A DNA stretch of 64,000 nt from Paraescarpia echinospica (lineage: Eukaryota > Annelida > Polychaeta > Sabellida > Siboglinidae): NCBI GenBank assembly GCA_020002185.1, contig CM034543.1, positions 5,997,333 through 6,061,332 on the forward strand, given 5' to 3'. Below, in pieces: positions 11,301-19,399 of this stretch. The position numbers were made by a program, and so were the translations under genes. The notes beneath the pieces were generated by a model. The model had not been told where the DNA came from, ran no database searches, and saw only the letters and a list, made by a program, of their open reading frames with translations. Position 1 is the stretch's first letter. Each line of letters begins with the position of its first letter.

Positions 11301-11845
11301 ACTCCTATGATGAATAATAAGAATTTTATAATGGTTTATGTGTGACCATCCCTTAAGCAATTTTATAGACAAATAGTTTTTTGCGGAAGTGGGGAAAGGG
11401 TCCAAAAGAGTTATTTCTGACAAAGCTGTGAGGGATGTAGCCCAACATTCTGGTGCAATAAGAACCTTGAATGGGGATACATGTTGTTTTTAGCCAGAAC
11501 TTTAATTAATTTCTGATTGAAAACCAGAATAATGCACTTTGAGTTGTTGTAAATACCACAACATCCACAATTCTCAAGATATGACAATAGTTTTGACATG
11601 TATGTAAAGCATGACACTTCAGTCACAGTGTATCCAATTTTCGTACTTCTGAGATATATAATAAATATTTTTGTGTTGTTGTAGAAATGGGGATAGTGAT
11701 AAAAAGACTGATTTCTCACAGAAAGCTACCAGTGCTGCAATGCTATCACCTATTTTCCATCTCCAGGTATGTAGGCCTAGCCAAAAATCAAAATGAGCAT
11801 GTGTCCCTAAAAATGTATCAAAGAACTCTCTGGCTCTTGGCCTAA
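8391..11845 (+). mobile_element. DNA transposon with ~800-bp terminal inverted repeats
   Basis: The left arm (8391-9262) and right arm (11065-11845) are long inverted repeats. Both outer ends begin TTAGGCCA(T/A)(A/G)AGCCAG. Shared inner blocks include TGATTTTTGGCTAGGCC, GAGATGGAAAATA(T/G)GTGATAG and CATATCTTGAGAATTGTGGA. Each arm has two internal direct copies of the 'GAGATGGAAAATA..GTGATAGCATTGCAG' segment about 390 bp apart. Between the arms lies one plus-strand gene (9270-10952). Target-site duplications are not clear. It sits in the PARG intron. Confidence 0.8.
9270..10952 (+). pseudogene. Broken PIN-like 'GCDT' family gene of the long-TIR transposon
   Basis: Successive plus-strand frames (9288-9644, 9583-9981, 10001-10195, 10303-10530, 10446-10952) form one interrupted protein. 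It resembles a large uncharacterised family seen in cnidarian, lancelet and other marine genomes. Blocks in order: VEVIQTLNRFGHGVSYSLLE; LAWDNTDRLE with GTSRWVNG; QTIPSWTGFNIRTR; NLISFLVNEW; HEEA; VVVISSEDTYVFI; IGLHAYTGCDTVSAF-like; LGQEW; LRYHLFGAKKGEIES; a Cys-rich end CSCPRRCELPKCVC. The acidic motifs (EEADT, SEDTDV, GCDT in relatives) look like a PIN-type nuclease site. Here EEADT is lost and DTDV reads DTYV, besides frameshifts, so the copy is dead. Function is unknown to me; the nuclease reading is inference. Confidence 0.65.
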
Positions 11846-12095
11846 TTTGGCTGGACATGTGGAGAGAATGGGAGTCGTACGATTGGCAAAGAAAGCAGAT
11901 GCCCGCAGATGCCCGGAGAGTGGAAGGGAAAAGGAGATGAGGACAACCTACACTACTTTGGAAGGACTGTATAAAGAGAGATTTGGAAGGTTTGGGAGAG
12001 GAGTGGAGAACGAGAGTGAAAGACAGAGGGGTATGGAGACGGTTGGTGGAGAGAGCAGTTCAAAATCAGTGAGTGAAAAAACAAACAAATGAAAT
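11846..12095 (+). pseudogene. LINE ORF2 C-terminal remnant
   Basis: Reads WLGHVERMG-like (in two frames: GHVERMGVVRLAKKADAR) and ends EEWRTRVKDRGVWRRLVERA. Both are hallmarks of the C-terminal end of RTE/CR1-like LINE ORF2 proteins. A frameshift separates the parts. It abuts the right TIR of the DNA transposon and overlaps nothing coding on the other strand except the intron just 3' of PARG exon 7. Confidence 0.65.
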
Positions 12096-12228
12096 GGAAG
12101 ATCAGAATCGAGGCCAGCCTCACCACTGACAGACAGGGAAACAAGAGGCGAACAACTGTCAACGACCACCCCTGACTTGCGAGGATGGACCACAGAGAAG
12201 ACACAGAGAAGAAACGACTGCCACCTAC

Positions 12229-12469
12229 CTTCGTCATTGAGGGCCTCCACGGCGCTGTAGTACTCCTCTGACGTGACGACACTCTCCCTGTTGCTCCCTG
12301 GGTGGGCTGGTTCTCCGCTGCACCAGGGCTGCAGGAAACCGACCCATGCCTTGTTGAGTTCCCTCAGCACCAGGTGGTCGCTGTACTGCTTGCCCGGGTC
12401 ACTGTACCGGCCCAGATGGAGGGGATCTATGGCACACACTGCATTCTCCAAGTTGCCCTTGCTGTCCTT
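12229..12469 (-). CDS. PARG exon 7: C-terminal part of catalytic fold
   Basis: Exon of 241 bp with acceptor ACTGTCTACAG (AG at 12470-12471) and donor AAG|GTAGGT. The translation (residues about 316-395) contains AVCAIDPLHLGRY and LVLRELNKAWVGFLQPW, matching the PARG segments IVAIDALHFRRY and RRELNKAYCGFLRP. It then departs into SGEPAHPGSNRESVV and an acidic end SAVEALNDE, where other PARGs go straight to ATGNWGCG. It joins exon 6 in phase 0 and leaves one base for the next exon. Confidence 0.9.
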
Positions 12470-12740
12470 CTGTAGACAGTATATGGTATACTATTAATAT
12501 TCATGCATACTCACTTTACTTTGGTGTCATCTCAACATACACTACTATACGTGCATACCTATGGGTCATGACAGAGTCAAAAAAGGTAGACAATGCTTAG
12601 TACAGACAGGGTGTGCTTTAAGGCCTGAAAGAATGGGCTTGTTATAACAAAGGTAGGGTCCAAATTATATAGCCATAACCAGAAAATGTACTGCTCTCAC
12701 TAGGTGTCAAAGCAACTTTGCACTATATACCCACACATTG

Positions 12741-15006
12741 CAGGATTGGCACGTTTTTCCCACTCTGGTAAATACTGGGCGGTAAATACTGGTAAAACCT
12801 GTCCTGGGAAAAAACCCAAATATTGGTAAAAACCAGGATAACTGGGAAAAACTCTTAAAAGGATTATATTTGAAGCTCCACTGCAATAAAGCTACTGTAC
12901 CATCACCATATATATATTGTGTGTTTTACGTTATTAAATATTATGATTGTATTATCACAGGAATTAATCATGAGTGTATATATATCCTGTATATATATAT
13001 ATATACATTTTGATTTTGGAAGACATCACTAAGTGGGTAGATGAGGGATCACCAGTAGATATCGTCTACTTAGATTTTCAAAAAGCTTTCGACAAAGTAC
13101 CACATCAAAGATTACTGCTTAAACTAAAGGCCCATGGCATAGGAAATGGTATAATAAACTGGATAGAACAATGGCTGATTGACAGAAGACAACGTGTAGT
13201 AGTTGATGGGGAGGCTTCAAACTGGAAATCGGTATTGAGTGGGGTACCACAGGGATCAGTATTAGGACCTATATTATTCTTAATATATATCAATGATTTG
13301 GATGATGAAATAACAAGCAAGGTGTTGAAATTTGCAGATGATACAAAAGTGTTTAGAAGGATTAAAAGTGATGGAGATAGACAGCATTTACAAGATGATC
13401 TTGACAGGTTGATCAAATGGTCTGAAAAGTGGCAAATGCTGTTCAATTTTGGGAAATGTAAATGCCTCCACACAGGCCATGGGAACGAAGAGGTAGAATA
13501 TACAATGGGGGTACTGTACTAAGCACTACTGTAAAAGAAAAGGACTTAGTGCTGATATGAAAGTTTCAGAGCAGTGCGGAATTGCAGCTTCAAAGGGAAA
13601 TCAAATCCTTGGATTAATTAGGCGAAACATAACATATAAGGAAAAAGAGCTAATAATACCGCTGTACAAAACAATAGTTAGGCCTCATTTAAAATATTGT
13701 ATTCAAGCGTGGAGGCCATATCGCAGGAAGGACATAGATATGCTAGAAAGATTGCAGAGGAGAGCAACTAAAATGATTCCAAAACTGAGGGACCTTAGTT
13801 ACGAAATACGCCTAAAAATGCGGTTTAACAACACTAGAGACCAGGAGAATGAGAGGAGATCAGATAGAAGTGTTTAAAATATTGAATGGTTATGAAAATA
13901 TTGATAGAAATATTTTTTTTTCAGTTAAGAAAGATAGAAGGACTAGAGGACATGAAGTTACATTAGCAAAGGAGCAGAGTAGATTAGATATAAGAAAGTT
14001 TTCATTTTCATAAAGGACTGTAAATGAATGGAACAGATTATCTGCTGATTGTGTGGGTGCTAGTAGCGTGAATATGTTTTAAAATAAAATCGACACATAC
14101 CTCAGACGGGCGGGATACACATAGATAAAAGGGTCGGACTCTCGATAAGCCATAGGGCTTTCTTGTCCACCTGCCACCTAGAGTTAATTCTCTGGGTGGC
14201 AATCTTGTTAAATATATAATTTTATATACAGTATATTATATATATATATATATCAATACTGGTAATTAATGGACAATCATAATTAAAGTTTGACTGAAAA
14301 CAACAAACACTACATTCTAAAATATATTCAAATGGCTGTGATGTACAACTAGTCTGGTCTACTGATACTGGTGACATGGCTTCCCAGCAGAGGATCTTAG
14401 CAGACTAAAAGTTCAAACATTAATTAAGTTGCAGCTGATTTTGGGCTCATAGACACAATGGCTACAGCTGTTTGTAGGCCATTAGCCAGTTAGCCTATGA
14501 TTCTCCCTTAGTCTAAATGTCTAGGTATGGTGTGGCTGGCAGTGTTACAATGTTTGTTGAGAGGGTGCAGTAGGACCTGCCAATGTCCAGAGCTCAACAT
14601 TTCCTTTGTTCCTTAAACAAATTGCAAATTGGCACCTGACAATACTAGTCAGGCTGTTTGACTTCAGTCACCATACTTCTTTAGTAGTACTTGGCACTGC
14701 CACTTGTGAGAATGACAATGACATTTATTTATTAACTGATGAATAACTCTTTCATCTCATTGACTTCATGCTTAAAACAAATACAAGGATACCTCTGAAC
14801 TAGTAAATAGGCAACCTGTTTGCGTTAGATAGATATTAACTATCTTTCTAAATGGACTAGGTTTAATTACAGGAACTAGCCAATGGTAATCTCAGTTATG
14901 GACTTATTCCCGGATTTTATCGGTAAATACCAGATTTACGGGTAAATACCAGATTTTCCCACTGCCCTGTCTAAAACCGTTTTTTTCCGGAAACGTGCCA
15001 ACCCTG
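12741..15006. mobile_element. hAT-like element with TIR CAGGATTGGCACG
   Basis: The left end CAGGATTGGCACGTTTTTCC (12741) is the inverted partner of the right end ...AAACGTGCCAACCCTG (ends 15006). CAGGGTTGGCA-type ends are usual for hAT elements. Subterminal GGTAAATACTGG/CCAGATTT motifs also mirror each other. No transposase is seen. A CR1-type LINE copy (13010-14213) is nested inside. The 8-bp flanks do not match clearly, so the target-site duplication has decayed or the ends are slightly off. Confidence 0.65.
13010..14213 (+). pseudogene. CR1-type LINE copy A, 5'-truncated and inactive
   Basis: Begins in the reverse transcriptase (LEDITKWVDEGSPVDIVYLD) and carries LSGVPQGSVLGPILFLIYIN and LKFADDTKVF, so the F-A-D-D site is intact. 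A ~12-bp loss near 13543 breaks the frame after YTMG, and a CAA-to-TAA change gives a stop in FSFS*RTVNEW. The 3' UTR (GCCACCTAGAGTTAATTCTC) ends CAATCTTGTTAAATATATAA. It inserted in a TA-rich stretch inside the hAT-like element. The same family recurs at 39.5-48.2 kb. Confidence 0.9.
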
Positions 15007-15467
15007 AATTGTCACATCGTAATCTGCAAAAAGATAGACAGTAGTTTTCAAACTATATTGTTCAAAGTATATAATTGATTGTTCAAAGTGTGATGTCCAA
15101 AACTATTAGTGTGCGTTCAAGTGTGTACTCGGACGCCTGTACCAGATCTAATTGCTGGCGTATGTGACAACAATCAGTCGAGTCAATGCACACTGTACTA
15201 AACTATTTCACGATTCATTCACTAGGTGACACCACCAAACTTGGTATGGCGTAATTGCACATGACGAATTTGCAGCATTATGAAATACACTCATATCATT
15301 TAAGTTAATAATTTAATTTAGATCAATACTTCTCTTCATGTGTCAATTAAAAATATGCTACTTCAGGTAACCGTGATTACTTAAACTTACGTTGCTTGTC
15401 TAGTAACTAGCCACCAACAGGATTCAGAAAGAAAGGATGGACGTCTTCAACTACACATAGCACCCAC
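14214..15467. other. Remainder of hAT-like element and intron, no gene seen
   Basis: AT-rich. Only the right TIR of the hAT-like element is recognised. The stretch 15007-15467 is PARG intron. Confidence 0.5.
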
Positions 15468-15635
15468 CATTGCTGGGTCAAAGCAGCTGCCACTAAACTG
15501 TAACGTCTTGGAGTATCCTGTGTATTGCGAGAAGGTCTCAAAGCCGTGCATAATGATGGCCTCGTTGTCCAACATCTGCTCCATGAAGAGACCAGCGGCG
15601 ATCAGCTCTGGATTCATGCTGAAGTTGATCTCCTC
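15468..15635 (-). CDS. PARG exon 6: begins with catalytic glutamates
   Basis: Exon of 168 bp, phase 0 at both ends, acceptor TTTATCACTGGCAG and donor ATG|GTGGGT. The translation (residues about 260-315) begins EEINFSMNPELIAAGLF, the second half of the PARG signature QEE-I-x-F-x-x-NPELI. It continues DNEAIIMHGFETFSQYTGYS, matching the conserved ITG-x-E-x-YSxYTGY stretch that positions the ADP-ribose. The two glutamates are the catalytic pair in characterised PARGs. A SINE lies ~20 bp upstream of the acceptor. Confidence 0.95.
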
Positions 15636-15649
15636 CTGCCAGTGATAAA

Positions 15650-15940
15650 GGTCAGTTCTAATATAGCGCAATATCCAGTCCTCATGACTGCTCAAAGCGC
15701 TTTATGCTTTACTCCCTGGCAGACCTGTTCAATCGAACACCATCTTCACTGGGAAGCATTCACCCATGCTGCGATTAATGTGCAACTATCTGTACACATA
15801 TCCACCACTGTCTATAGCCAGGTATTCATTCATACAGCTGAGTGAACAGGAGCAATGTAGCAGCACAGGATTCAAATTCAAGTTCTCTTGGGTGCGAGTC
15901 CGATGCTCAAGCCACTGTGCCACTGGTATATATCTTTATT
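15650..15940 (-). mobile_element. tRNA-derived SINE
   Basis: On the minus strand the 5' end reads GTGGCACAGTGGCTTGAGCA with an A box (TGGCACAGTGG) and then AATTTGAATCCTG (B box). The body contains TACCTGGCTATAGACAGTGG, and the 3' end AAGCGCTTTGAGCAG ... ATTGCGCTATATTAGAACT, a tail type shared by many animal SINEs and L2-like LINEs. A second copy sits at 17380-17640 in the same orientation. The 3' end abuts the acceptor of PARG exon 6. Confidence 0.75.
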
Positions 15941-16144
15941 ACAGACACTGCAGTATAAACCACATCTTTTAGTGTAACGTTTTTTATAATACACTGGTGT
16001 GAACATTTTGTACAATGCATTTCTTTATTGTATTTGTTATATCTTTGATTAAATACTCTAGTTTTTATATACTGTTTAATATTCATACATTGAGCATGCA
16101 GTATTAAATATATTTTATTATTATATTTAATGAACAATGTAGTT
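15941..16144. other. AT-rich intron sequence
   Basis: No feature recognised. Confidence 0.4.
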
Positions 16145-16365
16145 ATCAGAAAGTATTCATTCTCAAAGAGGACGATAAGTGAATGAAACAAATTGTATAA
16201 AAATTGTGTATACTAATTAAATGCTAGCAGTGTGAATGAGTTTAAAAACAAAAACAACACATCTCACATAAGGGTGAATTACGCACAGTGACACAATGGT
16301 TGGCTTTCTTGTCTAACATTTTGGTTACTTTGGATTGCAATCTAGTTCAATCTTGAACAACAATG
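16145..16365 (+). pseudogene. Old 3' end of the CR1-type LINE
   Basis: Diverged match to the last ~220 bp of LINE copy A. Matches in order: TTCATTCTCAAAGAGGACG, GTGAATGAAACAAATTGTAT, GCTAGCAGTGTGAATGAGTT, GGCTTTCTTGTCTAACATTT and GATTGCAATCTAGTT. Coding meaning is lost. The divergence shows that the family has been active for a long time here. Confidence 0.7.
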
Positions 16366-16397
16366 TGAACTTTTGTTAACTTGACAATGAAACTGAC

Positions 16398-16454
16398 CTG
16401 ACCACATCCGGTACTCAGCACAGATCCACCAATCTGTCTACTTGCAAAGTTCAC
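16398..16454 (-). CDS. PARG exon 5: glycine signature, 19 codons
   Basis: A 57-bp exon, phase 0 on both sides, acceptor TTTGTCTGTAG and donor CAG|GTCAGT. It encodes VNFASRQIGGSVLSTGCGQ (residues about 241-259), and the next exon supplies EE. This is the PARG signature GGG-x(6-8)-QEE with seven spacer residues, but the third glycine is serine. The usual D-F-A-N reads N-F-A-S, so an Asp and an Asn that contact ADP-ribose in other PARGs are replaced. The fold is unmistakable; activity is open. Confidence 0.95.
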
Positions 16455-16604
16455 CTACAGACAAATACACAAGATACGTTCAGTTTCATACAGTTCTCAC
16501 AATTTGTCACCAGGATTCATTATTTATTAGATGATTAAAAAATTATTTCTGAGAGGCTGGAGACAGACACTGTCTGCAAGAGTAGCACACAATCATGCTG
16601 ATGG

Positions 16605-16800
16605 TGGGACCATGAAGGTCCTGGGACCACAAAGGGTAGGACAATGAAGGTCTTGGGACCACAAAGGGTGTGACCATGAAGATCCTGGGACTGTGCAGGT
16701 CCTGGGATCGTGAAGGTCCTGGGATCATGAAGGTCCTGGGACCACGGAGGTCTTGTGACCGTGAAGGTCCGGGGACCATGAAGGTCATGGGAACCATCCC
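16605..16800. repeat. ~18-bp minisatellite (GAAGGTCCTGGGACCAT)
   Basis: About 11 imperfect units of GAAGGTCCTGGGACCATG. Being a multiple of three, it gives open frames such as DLHGPRTFT repeats on the minus strand. It lies in the intron between PARG exons 4 and 5. I see no splice evidence for coding use. Confidence 0.85.
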
Positions 16801-17229
16801 AATAAGATAATGAACTCATAAAAAAATCATTCATTAAGGAGAAAACACGGTTAAATTTAAGGTTTGTAGTTTTTCGAAAAGAATGCAACAGAACCTGGGA
16901 TCAACGTACATGCTGACGGAGGTTTTATAATGTGCTTATTGACACCACAAACTGAAACTGTATAATTTGACTCAGATATAACATGACCACAAATCATAGG
17001 TTAGTTCTAGTGGAGCTTTATCAAAATTATTAAATGTTATGGTATTTGTATATAAACTATTTCATGTCGATTTGCTTTTGGAAAAATCCAAGCTATTTGC
17101 ATTTAATACACACACATATTAATGCATTTGGTGATATGGTCACATGAAGAAGAAACACAAGGGCAGCAATCATCTGAGGTTTGACGGTATTACGCACTTC
17201 TATAGGATGATGTCAACTTAAGAAGTTAC

Positions 17230-17349
17230 CTTGATGAAGTGACTCTTGGCATCCTCAATCTTGCCATTGTGACACACTTGAATGGGACAAAGAGGCTGGT
17301 CACATGTCAACCAGTCAATGATGCTGGGAAGGTCATTAGGGGGCACCAC
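17230..17349 (-). CDS. PARG exon 4
   Basis: 120-bp exon, phase 0 at both ends, acceptor GAACTGTTTATACAG and donor AAG|GTAACT. Encodes VVPPNDLPSIIDWLTCDQPL, then PIQVCHNGKIEDAKSHFIK (residues about 201-240). This matches the PARG stretch before the signature ([20 protein letters not shown]-type). It is followed in phase by the VNFAS exon. Confidence 0.92.
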
Positions 17350-17379
17350 CTGTATAAACAGTTCAATGCATTGACACCA

Positions 17380-17640
17380 GGTTAAGGGTAAGTCCTTATA
17401 CAGCACTTCATTTGAACTGCTCAAAGCAGTTTACACTTCACTCCCTGGCAGACCTGTTCATTTATAGACCTCTTCATCTTCTCTTTATTACCGAGTTACA
17501 ACTCTTTGTTCACGCACACACACACGCCACACACACACACACGCCACACGCCACACACGTACATATCCACCACTGTCTAGAGTCAGGTATTCATTTATAC
17601 AGCTGAGTGAACTGAAGCAATGTGGAGTTAACAAAATAGC
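17380..17640 (-). mobile_element. Second SINE copy, truncated, with (CA)n insert
   Basis: Shares with the 15.65-kb SINE the blocks ACTCCCTGGCAGACCTGTTC, CATATCCACCACTGTCTA and GGTATTCATTTATACAGCTG, in the same order and orientation. A CA/CGCCACA microsatellite at about 17515-17560 is expanded inside it. The tRNA-like head is missing. Its 3' end lies about 30 bp upstream of the acceptor of PARG exon 4. Confidence 0.75.
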
Positions 17641-17745
17641 GAGATTGCACTGAGAGTAGAGTAAGCGCCATGAATGCATTGTCTTGGTGGACAGGCAGAC
17701 CCAATACTACACTGTATGACCACACATTATTATTTAAAGCATTAC

Positions 17746-17845
17746 CTGACGTCTAAATGTGATTGTTCCACTTGGTCCTCCTGGGTCCAGTGCAATTCTC
17801 TCAAAGTAGCTGAGAATACATCGCAACTTCTCACACTGTGATGAA
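17746..17845 (-). CDS. PARG exon 3
   Basis: 100-bp exon, acceptor GGTGATTTCTTGCAG and donor CAG|GTAATG. Encodes SSQCEKLRCILSYFERIA, then a short loop and SGTITFRRQ (residues about 167-200). It corresponds to the PARG segment 'KxKCLLHYFxR...GxVTFxRR' between the helical regulatory region and the macrodomain. Takes two bases from exon 2 and ends in phase 0. Confidence 0.92.
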
Positions 17846-18472
17846 CTGCAAGAAATCACCTCAACTTCAGGACAATTATTGCATAAATACAACCGTGACA
17901 TTCTGATGACTTGTAACCAACTCTACGATGATCCTGTGCTATCACTCGGTATCAGTAGTGTTTTGGAAATCAACAGTGAATGAAAATCGACACAGTGGCA
18001 GAGTGTCAACTACAGGTAACATTGGGAATCGGTCTAATCTTCATGATCATTGTTTTGGCCAAACAAAAGATTGATTATATAATTAGTTTGTGGGCTGCCA
18101 TTATAGAAAAGATTTGATTGTTAGGTGGCAGTATTCATGATACATCAATGGCAGTTGATGTAAACACACAACGTTATGGACAATTTCACAGTAACCTAGG
18201 CCGCCAGTTATTATTGCTTTTTACTTGAATTTACTCTTCCAGAAAAGCAAGTTAGTTGCTGGTTAATACCATTTTAAAGTATGGATGTATCAGGGCAACC
18301 TCCCTGAAAAGTTTGAACTTTCTGTGTTGACAACTTTTTTCGCTACCTCAAGATATGTACTAATTTTGGACGGAATTTGGTGTCATTACTCTGAAACCAT
18401 AAGCACCTTAGAACAAATTTACACCTTGCTGAGAAGGTTTGTGTTTATCATAAAGCATATGGTATCCTATAT
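17846..18472. other. PARG intron, nothing recognised
   Basis: Unique-looking sequence without domain or splice evidence. Confidence 0.45.
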
Positions 18473-18690
18473 GGGTGTACATCAATATATTTGATGTACA
18501 CCCACATGGTTGGTTTTCTGCCAGGCAGAAAGGTATTTCTGCCTGGCAGAAAACCAACCATGTGGGTATACATCAAATGTGCCCAAGACAGAAATAGGGG
18601 AAAGTATTTCTGCCGGGCAGAAACTGTTTCTGCCCGGCAAAAATGGCAACAACCAGGGAATACGTGTCATTGACAGGAAAGTGTGATTTT
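18473..18690. repeat. Near-perfect hairpins built from TTTCTGCCNGGCAGAAA
   Basis: Arms 18490-18531 and 18536-18577 are reverse complements at 41 of 42 positions with a 4-nt loop (GGTA). Each arm itself contains the palindrome TTTCTGCCAGGCAGAAA. Just upstream, GGGTGTACATCAA/TTGATGTACACCC (18473-18503) forms another perfect palindrome that uses the same arm. Downstream, 18607-18643 has two more TTTCTGCCCGGCAGAAA-type units. The downstream part matches 3395-3510 in reverse. Confidence 0.9.
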
Positions 18691-19399
18691 TTTGTAGAAT
18701 ATTTGTTCAATGCCTTTATGTACCTGTCTATATGCAATCTGAGTAAACATGTGAGTACATTCACATGAGTAGAAGTACATTTGTACAATAACATATTTTT
18801 GTCTGCCTTGCAGTGCTTGCGTTTCCCTGGTGATTCCCTGGTTTTAATACAGTGGATATGAGTATTGTGTTAGTTGTATGCTTACAATCTTGTAATATAA
18901 GCAAATTACTGACATACAGTGCACGGTAACCAGACATTGTCCTTAGGGGCAAAGTCCCACCTCTTGCATTCATTTCTGTGCATTTTGTTGTGCCCAAGTG
19001 ACATGTGTACAAGACTTGTCACCTGACAACACATGGGCTGCAGCATTCCTTTGTTCAGTATTTCTCTTATCTCCACTCTCTCAGTTCCTGTGTACCCCAG
19101 TTTTATTACTAGCCTACAAGTTGGCTGGTAATTAAAACTAATTATCATGTGGTCATCTTGGGGTCAGGGGAAAGCCTGGTTTTTAAGCACCTGACCATTG
19201 TATCCCACTAACTAGGTCAGCTGCTAGAGCTTGCTATTGTGTCAGTAGTTGGCTGAGCTGATAAGACTGTCTAGCTGTGTGTGTTTTAATAACTTGTTGG
19301 GGCTGGCACCATAAGATGACACACACATGGGGTAAGAAGGAAACAGGAATGTTGATACTAATAGTAAAATAAATATGTATAAAAATATGTCTATTTTGG

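Noticed and set aside
11948..12451. 167-codon minus-strand open frame as one exon
   Set aside because: Only the part above 12229 is PARG. The GT donor at 12228 ends the exon and the rest is intron opposite a LINE remnant.
16535..16888. Minus-strand DLHGPRTFT repeat protein
   Set aside because: 18-bp minisatellite in an intron without splice or start support.
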